Assembly (NCBI RefSeq): GCF_949628215.1
Contig: NC_134278.1
Coordinates: 45,758,191-45,822,190 of the forward strand
Origin: Phalacrocorax aristotelis
Lineage: Eukaryota > Chordata > Aves > Suliformes > Phalacrocoracidae
Length of the DNA stretch: 64,000 nucleotides
Reading direction: 5' to 3'
In this document: piece after piece, positions 56,801-64,000 of the stretch
How positions within the stretch are numbered: the first letter of the stretch is position 1
How the letters are laid out: every line of letters begins with the position of its first letter
Notes under the pieces: generated by a model
Databases searched by the model: none
Seen by the model: only the letters and a program-made list of their open reading frames with translations
Told to the model about the DNA's origin: nothing
Program-made: the position numbers and the translations under genes

Positions 56801-59800
56801 TGGCCAGATCAGCTCCTTGCTCCAGTTTGTTGTGTTGCAGAAACAAATGTCTGGGAACAGCTGATTCAAGAGTCTACAACCACAAATAAACACAGAGGCT
56901 GAAGATAAGTCCCAGTTATGACTTTTTCCCGATCTTAAGGCAAGAATCAGCTCCTGCCTCAACCCTAGTCCCAGGTGCGTGCCTGGTGCTATAACATTAC
57001 TTTTTTTCACTCCTACCACCACTGTTCCTGTAAGCATCAAAGCTATGGCTCCATACTCACAAACAACTTGCAACAGGAAAGCCAAAGATTTGCAAATTTA
57101 TTTGACTTAAATTCTGTCCATTTCAATAGCACCTATTAAATTTCCACAGCTAACCGAGCTAAGAGAAGCGTGATGTCTCTATTGGTTTCCTATGCACACA
57201 TTTTAAGAAAAAAGTTTCTGCAGCATGAATACGTAGTACGCATTCAATGCACAATACTGAATTTGATTAGACTTTGTCAGATGCACATTTATGAATAAGG
57301 CAAGGATTTTTTAAAAAATCAGCTAAAAAGCAAAGTGTAGGATATTATTGCAATATTTGATAACTCACTAAAATGATCTCTAATTCAATCATTTATTTTT
57401 TAGCTTTTGTTTTAACCAGAGGGATGAAATACAGCCAGAATAGCTAGGATGCTCCACCAGGAGAGGAAAACTGAGGATGGAACACGTTGGGACATCTGGA
57501 GACATGCCATGAGTACAGGGACGTGTTCAAGCAGTCCCCACGCCTCTGCCCACCCCGCTCACTGAACTCTCCTAGGTTGACAGGTCTCCTGTACACACTC
57601 AGGAGCAAAAGGTCAGGTGCTTGAGAGAAAGTTTTTGTCAAAAACAGGGGTATCCACGGACAACCAGGTCCATGTGCTTGTTGCCTAAGTGCCAGCCATT
57701 GCTGGTGAGGTATGTGAGCCTTTTAGTGAGCCTGGGTGGAGAACCCAAGCATCATCAAAGGCTGTCTGTGCTATGTGCAATAGAAATAGGAGTGAAAGAA
57801 CCAGTTCCCTCCCCAGGTGGCTCACAGTTTAATGAAAAAATACAAGCAAGTGGGAAGAAAGGAAAAGTTGAGAAAGCCAAGAGAACAGCTAGTTACACAA
57901 ACATCTGGATTTAGGACTTTTAAAGCAAATAAAAATCAGCTGTTCTATCCCAGTTTTATCAACCTGTGTTTTCACCTGACAGGTCTCCAAACAAATAGGT
58001 GAAGGGGGAACTGTCCCCCTTGGTAGATGTTTCTAGTGGGCTACTCCAGGAATCTGTCCGGGCCTCGGTGCTTTTCGTATACTGTTTCTTTCAATTAACT
58101 GTTGGTAAAATTTGAAACCAAACAGTCATACAGTTGGCATGGGGAGCTCACCCACGTGTTAGGAACAAAGACCGCTGGTAATCTGCTCTGGCTCCACATT
58201 TTTCCCCAGCGTCACTCCTCTCCTGAACGCTACGCGCCACTTTGCATGCCTGACCAACGGAGCAGAGACTCCTGTGCAAAAGAACAGCAGGCAGAAGCAG
58301 AATGACAGCGTTCTTCCTGCAGACAGCGTCAGTGATGCCGTTACTGAAACACTGCATCCATTTCCACTGTCATGCTTCAAACATGATGTTTACCACAAAA
58401 TTTTGTATGAACTCAGAAACTTGCGCTGTAGTGGTAACAGCTGTAGCGATAATCTCAGTGCACTTATCTAAAAGAAAATGAAGGGGTGACTTGATTCAAA
58501 ACTACACATTTACAAGACAGGCCGCTGATAACAGGGAGGTCAACCTAAAAAATGAAGATGTTAAGGCATCACTGGCTGGGATCTGAGGTTAGGCCACTTC
58601 AGCTGATGAACTTTTGAACAATTTACTTACAACGCTTTACATGAGGATGACTCTTCTTCCCAAAGCCAAGCTACAGCCCAAAGAGATATTATAAAGCAGA
58701 ATTTACTGTCATGGAAGTGATCACGCTAGATAACCCTTTTCAGTCTTAATGCCTATGAATTACTATTATTTCCATTACAAATGAACAATATTCTTCTGTG
58801 CATCATCAGATTCAGCCTGAAACCTGGATCCCAAAGCAACGTGCAGATGTAGCAAAGCAGCAAGAATGCAAATGTGCAATACAGTAATATAAGCCCACCA
58901 AACCTCTACAGCAGAAATGCACAATTAAAAAAACCAATAAAACCCAGAAGTTTCATTTTCAAACTTAGAAAATCAGACCCAGCCCACCTCTCTACCTCTA
59001 TATAAGCTTAGAGGATGAGACGAGAGGAGGAAAAAGAGGCAGCCATGGACACACACAAGGCATTTTATTTAGAAACTCCTGTTTCATTGTGGATCAACAC
59101 TTTTCCTTAACCTGGCACTAGGACTTTAAGACCGAGCAGGTACGGCACTTCAATTTTAGGACTGACAGCTAATGTGTCATTTTTCTAGCATAAAGCTCTG
59201 GTTGCTTAGTAAAATTTTACCTGTAATTTGACTTCCCTTTATTTGGGTAGAGGGAGAAAGTTGAGGCAACAGGTACAGCTACAGGTACCTTTGTGGTGAA
59301 GAGACTTCTGACAGCTGAGGCACTCTGGTCTAGGAGACTCTGCTTCCACTGCAGTTAGCTCACATCAACTGTAGAAATAGCATGACCCGACGGAAAGGTT
59401 TGCTACTTTGGTTTTTTTTTCTCCTCTCAGGGAGAGGCATAATATAAAAACAAGTGTTTGTGGGTTTTAAGTGTTTTGTGTATTTAACTGACACAGTTGA
59501 GTAACTTAAATATCTAAGGCATTTTATTTATCATACGTTGCTGTGTTTATAAACTAATTCTATATTTAAGCTATTATTCTGTGGAGATCTGAGTTTTCCT
59601 GGTAGGACTGAAAAAGCCATCACATAAAAGAGCTTCCTCCAAGCTCCTGACAGAATAATTTGCATTTTCCTGTCCAACAGTTTGGAACTACTTTCTTATA
59701 AAAATACTTACTCTTTAAAAGCTTTGCTCATTTCAGTCTGAAATGGTTCCCGAGATAATGGCACTTGTTTATTTTCTGAGACTGCCCTAAAATATTTGGC

Positions 59801-59834
59801 CAAAAATAGCATAAGCATTATTAATGCAAACAGC
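47851..59834. other. FAXC-COQ3 intergenic region, no gene recognised
   Basis: About 12 kb between the FAXC promoter and the COQ3 3' end. No exon, recent transposon or RNA gene was recognised. Open frames are short and without domains. Features seen are a polypurine tract (56,586-56,650) and four plus-strand AATAAA hexamers at 54,181-54,681. Faint MIR-like words occur near 53,990-54,010 (GGGAATTGAAGCCCGAGTG). The 12 kb may hold FAXC upstream regulatory elements (inference). Confidence 0.55.
56586..56650 (+). repeat. Polypurine tract, 65 bp
   Basis: Nearly pure A/G from 56,586 to 56,650, broken by only one T (56,607) and one C (56,637). It includes a run of about 14 A and GAAA/GGAA repeats. 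It is a low-complexity, potential triplex-forming (H-DNA) tract in the intergenic region. Confidence 0.8.
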
Positions 59835-59855
59835 AAGCTTGTTGTTACAAAAGGT

Positions 59856-59861
59856 TTTATT
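59856..59861 (-). terminator. COQ3: Poly(A) signal of COQ3
   Basis: AATAAA on minus, starting about 68 nt after the COQ3 stop (59,929-59,931). Cleavage is expected around 59,835-59,845, which would give a very short 3' UTR of about 90 nt. Further hexamers at 59,768-59,773 and beyond could give longer messages. Confidence 0.6.
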
Positions 59862-59928
59862 ATGTCCATCTGGGTAAAACCTTCTTTTCTGTTCCTGGTG
59901 GCAGTCCATCACCACACGTCTCCAACAG

Positions 59929-60125
59929 TCACATGGCAGCACCAGCTGTGGCCAAGGACTGCTCCCTTTCCATCTCTGACAGGGCGCCTGTTGGGCTTGA
60001 CTGTCCCTGAGCCACGGATTTCACAGCGTGCATTGCATAGTTAACGCTTGTGCTTTCCATCCAGCTCCACGACCCCGAGAGGGGATTATACAACATCCCA
60101 TTCACAGTCTTGACTGAAAAGCCGT
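59929..60125 (-). CDS. COQ3: COQ3 terminal coding exon
   Basis: 197 nt with acceptor TTTTCTAG. It completes the Asn codon begun in the previous exon and encodes 64 residues, then TGA. It reads GFSVKTVNGMLYNPLSGSWS, then WMESTSVNYAMHAVKS, which matches the COQ3 C-terminal region (GLSV.TVVGMLYNP.SG.W.W..NTS.NYA..A in human, from memory). The final 25 or so residues (Gln/Ser/Glu-rich, ending AGAAM) are not conserved, which is normal for this tail. Confidence 0.94.
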
Positions 60126-63100
60126 CTAGAAAAGAAAGAAGGCATAAACCAACAGATGTTCTTACATATTGTAAGTCACTGCAACATCAAACCCTTTAGA
60201 ACAGCAAGGATGAAACGCGCTTCTTCCTCCGAGCTCGGGAGCAGTGATTCATAAGCTGGCCTTTGTCAGACACCACCACAAGCAGTGGCAACAGACGCCA
60301 CTGGCGGCAGCAGGTCCCGCAACTGGCACCAGCAGTGATAGCTCTGCGCCAGGCCACGTACCATTAGCACACTGTACAGTGAGCCACTGCGAGCGGTATG
60401 CTAGAAACCTCAAACTTCACAGCACCACGTCTGGGTGACTGGTAACGTTTTCTGTAGGTGGAGACATGCTTCAGACTGACATCGCACACTTCAAAATGAA
60501 AATCTAAGCACGTCTTTGGAAGGATTCTGCAGATTCCCCTTAGGAATGGGAAATACAAGAAAGAGGCAGAAGAACGCCATCAAGGACTCAGCGCAAGCGA
60601 AGAGTGATTTAGCACTCCCTACTGAGCAGCTCTCAGTTCACTGCATGGCTCTGCCGTGTCCCAGCAGGATACAGGAGGGAAGGCAGAAAACAAACACCTC
60701 ATCAAAACATATCACTCCACTGCACTTGCTTCTGCTTTGGAAGGGAGTGGGAAGAACCACCAGCACGTGAATGGGTATTAGTCATGTGCCTTACTGCATC
60801 ACTGCGAAGTGCCAGGAGAAGACCTCACCAAGAGAATAGCTCCGCTCGTACTTCGGCTTCTTTACCGTGAATGAAAGCAAAGTGAAATATTCCGTGAAAG
60901 GGTTTTAAAACATCTGCAGGGAAGGAGGGCAATGGGCAGGACTCTTCCCAGCTCAGCACTTTGACTATTTTAAAAGCAATCAAACCAGGGCAATTTAATT
61001 ATTTCTTCAAATCAGTACCATACTGACAAATGCATTTGTAGTAGGTTTCATCTTCACCGTTTTGAAGAAATATTTTAGTAACATAACATGAAGAACATAA
61101 AGAACATAAAGAACATAAAGAACACGGAGCAGCAACCAAAAATAAAAACGCCTTCTCCCGAGGAGATGATCACAAACAACGCAGTGGCAGCAGCTAAGCT
61201 CTGGAGTGCCAATGCAGTTATTCTCTCAAACCTGACCTCGAGGATGTGAACCAACTCAGGGCATACATTCTGCCACCAGAAAGGGATGGAAAACCTTGGC
61301 ATTTTCACTTAGGCTATTGAACAGTGGGGTGCCTGAAATGGGGATTTTGTTTGCGTAATTTCTGCATTCTTAGGACTCCACTTAGTTTATTTACTTTATA
61401 CAAAATCCAGTAAGCAGTAGTGTCTTTAAACCAGAAATGATACTCATAATATATGACTGGTAACTCAAATAGGAAAGGCTGTGTGTTGTCGTTAACACTC
61501 ACCCTACCGGTCTTATCCCCTTGCCATTTCTACAGGGAGCATCTGAATCTCTCTCTGCATTCCCATCATCTGGCCTGGAACTTACTTGATTCCAGGAGGC
61601 GCTGCAGCTCTTCAGGGGGAACAAACTTCTCCCACTCATGGGTTCCTTCCGGTACAATGCCTAGGATTTTTTCCGCAACCACAATTCCCAGGACATAGGA
61701 CAACTGCGTTTTATTGATTGTAGTAATGAATAAAGAACCTTCAGGCTGATTAAAAGATTACAACGTTCAATTAGAATAATATTTAATTTTTTAAAAATTG
61801 TAAATTTAATCACATTAAAGTACATAATTTGCTATCTACAGGTCTACGTGCTCCTCGTAACGTATTCGTAACAGTCAACATAATCAAAGTCTTGGATGGT
61901 CTGATAACCATTTCCTTGCCCAAAAAACATCTAACAAAGTCACTTATCATGTAACATTGCCCAGGAAATGGATAAGTAAAAAGGTATATACAATACCTCT
62001 TGTAAAAAGAAACACTTTTTAAAATTCAAACCAAAGTGAACTGTGCAATACTGCCTAATTTTTGAGACTGCTGAATGCCATGCTGCTTCTGATGATTACA
62101 GGGTCAAAAAAAAAAGCCAGAAATGAATTTTAAGTACTTAAGAGACTGTTTGGTAGAAATAAAGGATAATTTCTATGTCCCCAGCAGGCTGAAAATTAGT
62201 TAAGTGTTCCATTCAAATAGCCTATATTCCTTCTGATGACCAGAAAGATAAATCAAAAGATTAAAGGAAAGCTGCTGCTTGTGTACTGGGCCTACCATCC
62301 TTCTTTCCGAATGAAAAAATATTGAGAGGAATAAAACAACACCTGATTATCTCCAGGCGTCACTATGACCCTTTAAAAGCAATCCAGGAGCACATCTGAT
62401 GTGATGCTAGAGCTGGAATAGAACCTTGTGAGTCAGAAACATCATTACAGTCAGTGTCAGTGCTGGGTGAGCCATCGCCATCCGTCAACAGCAGCACTGC
62501 CACGTTTTCTCTCACCTAGGTGAAATCAGATGCAACCAGATTTCTTAAGGTCTTGATGCAAAGCAACACTGCAATGCTAGGTAATGCCATTAACACTTCT
62601 TTAAGGCAGCGCCGGGGAAATAAACTTCCTCTAACTTTAGTTACTGAAACTGGGAAGAAGTACTTGTATCACAGAGGGGAACGGAAGGCATCTATGGAGC
62701 ATGGTTCAGGCTTCAAGGTGGAGAAATGAATGCAAAAACTCTTTTACCTTTAACACCTGAGAGCAACACTTGATAAACGTTTCAAGGTCAGCCACGTGCT
62801 CCACTACTTCAGAAGCTACGATTACATCAAAGGTTTCCATACACTCTTCCACAATCTCCTCCAGTGAACTGGACCTGTACTGTATTCTCTTGGCCAGGAC
62901 CGGATCAAATGACTTATGCTGATCTGCTGTTCTAATGTTGTCCTCCAGAGGATCAATTCCAGTAACCGAAGCTCCCAGTCTACCTAGAGGCTAATAATAC
63001 AGAGTATAATTTATTCTCTGCATGAAAACAATTTACTTAAAGGTGCCTGCAACTTTGCAGCGTACCTACACAATGCAGAAAACCTCTATCAGAGAAGACG

Positions 63101-64000
63101 ACAAACAACAGTAAATTATGAGCTTTAGTCCAGCAGTTTTATTTGAAATGTTTATTAAAGCAAAGAAAATTCTATACTGGAATATAGACATTTAAATTGT
63201 CTTTTAGCATAAATTGTTCTGAATCCATTTTGTTACACCAAATAAAGATTTCCTCCACTACTACCCTCCAACAGAAGAAAAACATAGGGGGAAAATCAAC
63301 ACAGTACTTAAAGGGGGGAGACAACGCATATTTAATTACTGTCATTACTTTCTTCAACGTCCACCTGTAATGGTAAATCCTCATATCTTTTTAATGGTTA
63401 CTTAATATACAATTATCTCTGGGAGTTTCTCGCTGCTGAGAACTAAACACTAATGTTTACTAGGATAGCATCAGGCTTCGCTGTCACTCAAGTTTCTCCA
63501 GTGTCTCCTTACTCATGGGTTAGCACCTCAGCCATCACCTCTTTTGAAACTGAAACAGACTACAGAACATGACCACAGGTATGTTATTCCAACCTGAAAT
63601 TCACCGGTTGTTCAGCCTGAGAAGGTGAGGCAGCACACCAGTTTTGCCAGCCTTGCTGGAGAGCAGGCTCTTGCAAAACTACAGAATTTGGCTCAGAATA
63701 AAAGAAGAAAAGATGAAGTTCCCAGAGCAACTCAGGCAGACCTGTAATCCTAAATTTGCAAGCCACCCCTTGTCTACTGATGGGATACAGCATTGTTCAG
63801 AGCCAGTGCGGCCACATGGTTCCACCACAAATAGCTACTTCTCAGTCCCAGGTTTGTGTAGACTCCTCGGGAAGCAGCTGTAACATCAGGCCCCACACCA
63901 GGAGAATGTCTCCTGACAGAGAGGAGGCATGTCTCTGGTGTTTGACATTATTCCATCGTTCTCCCATGAGATCAAAGCAAAGGCGAGAATCCCCACCCCT
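59929..64000 (-). CDS. COQ3: COQ3, ubiquinone biosynthesis O-methyltransferase (3' part, runs off window)
   Basis: The last three coding exons are complement(62748-62990, 61586-61745, 59929-60125), together 200 codons including the stop. The SAM motif I exon, the mitochondrial presequence and the start lie beyond 64,000. COQ3 is the matrix-side inner-membrane SAM methyltransferase of the CoQ synthome. It methylates both the 3,4-dihydroxy-polyprenylbenzoate and the demethyl-ubiquinol intermediates. Visible in order are PLGRLGASVTGIDP (acidic ribose-binding loop), VIVASEVVEHV (motif II), LKPEGSLFITTINKTQLSY (motif III), GTHEWEKFVPPEEL, and a divergent C-terminus. Junctions are GT-AG and in frame. 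The pattern is UbiG-like and leaves little doubt about the family. Confidence 0.95.
60126..61585 (-). other. COQ3: COQ3 intron (last)
   Basis: A 1.46-kb GT-AG intron (donor GTAAGTTCC). It holds the 9-bp tandem repeat at 61,091-61,126; nothing else was recognised. Confidence 0.85.
61091..61126. repeat. 9-bp tandem repeat (AAGAACATA)
   Basis: Three perfect units of AAGAACATA (61,091-61,117) are followed by one degenerate unit (61,118-61,126), with a degenerate unit upstream. It is a small minisatellite in the last COQ3 intron and is likely to vary in length between individuals. Confidence 0.9.
61586..61745 (-). CDS. COQ3: COQ3 penultimate coding exon
   Basis: 160 nt with acceptor TTAATCAG and donor A|GTAAGT, phase 1 at its end. 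It encodes PEGSLFITTINKTQLSYVLG, then IVVAEKILGIVPEGTHEWEK and FVPPEELQRLLES. This is the strand and loop after motif III plus the UbiG/COQ3-specific 'GTH.WEKFV.P.EL' block. Where most homologues have Pro-Gly-Gly after the preceding Leu-Lys, this one has Pro-Glu-Gly. Confidence 0.96.
61746..62747 (-). other. COQ3: COQ3 intron
   Basis: A 1.0-kb GT-AG intron between the two upstream exons in the window (donor AAG|GTAAAAG). No element was recognised. Confidence 0.85.
62748..62990 (-). CDS. COQ3: COQ3 coding exon with SAM-binding motifs
   Basis: 243 nt, exactly 81 codons, acceptor TTATTAG. It opens PLGRLGASVTGIDPLEDNIR and ends TFIKCCSQVLK. It carries the acidic loop after motif I (GIDP, binding the SAM ribose) and motif II with ASEVVEHV, followed by DLETF. 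It is in phase 0 at both ends. The glycine-rich motif I (human LDVGCGGG, from memory) must be in the next exon, outside the window. Confidence 0.96.
62991..64000 (-). other. COQ3: COQ3 intron, truncated by window edge
   Basis: This is sequence upstream of the motif-II exon. I searched it for a frame encoding the expected SAM motif I (DVGCGGG type) with a donor and found none, so the next COQ3 exon is taken to lie past 64,000. A short stretch at 63,604-63,625 (TTGTTCAGCCTGAGAAGGTG) recalls a CR1 word but is too short to call. Confidence 0.7.

Noticed and set aside
63604-63660. Possible CR1 internal fragment (TTGTTCAGCCTGAGAAGGTG)
   Set aside because: The similarity covers about 20 bases only, and the flanks do not continue the CR1 consensus.

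Overview
This is vertebrate nuclear DNA, almost certainly from a bird. The coding parts are short exons with GT-AG introns. The recognisable young repeats are CR1 LINE 3' ends, with the typical TTCTATGATTCTA tails and the 'rGGTCCCTTCCAACC' block. Repeat load is low and introns are compact, as expected for an avian genome. The gene order (FAXC next to COQ3, both on the same strand) matches, from memory, human 6q16.2 (FBXL4-FAXC-COQ3-PNISR). I cannot name the species.

Two protein-coding genes are supported, both on the minus strand. FAXC (failed axon connections homologue) is complete in its coding part. It has six coding exons between 47,527 and 26,000, joined in frame, and predicts a 408-residue protein with one N-terminal membrane segment and a metaxin/GST-like fold. 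Its first exon sits in a dense CpG island (about 46.85-47.85 kb). COQ3, the mitochondrial ubiquinone-pathway O-methyltransferase, is represented by its last three coding exons (62,990-62,748, 61,745-61,586 and 60,125-59,929). The rest of the gene lies beyond the right edge. COQ3 ends about 12 kb upstream of the FAXC start, so the genes are arranged head to tail. They are functionally unrelated as far as is known.

Layout: 1-19.6 kb is non-coding DNA downstream of FAXC with scattered old repeats and two CR1 fragments. About 19.6-26.0 kb is the probable but unproven 3' untranslated and flanking region of FAXC. 26.0-47.6 kb is FAXC. 47.85-59.8 kb is intergenic DNA with no recognised gene. 59.8-64.0 kb is the 3' part of COQ3.

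No operon, CRISPR array, viral insertion, tRNA or rRNA gene was found, and I see no convincing new biological system. The observations most worth checking concern FAXC translation: a 23-codon upstream ORF overlapping the start, and an in-frame Met57 in a near-perfect Kozak context. Next come a near-perfect 20-bp foldback at 1.72 kb and several non-B-DNA candidates. The many other open frames in the window are short and have no recognisable domains; the long ones at 47.2-48.0 kb are CpG-island artefacts.
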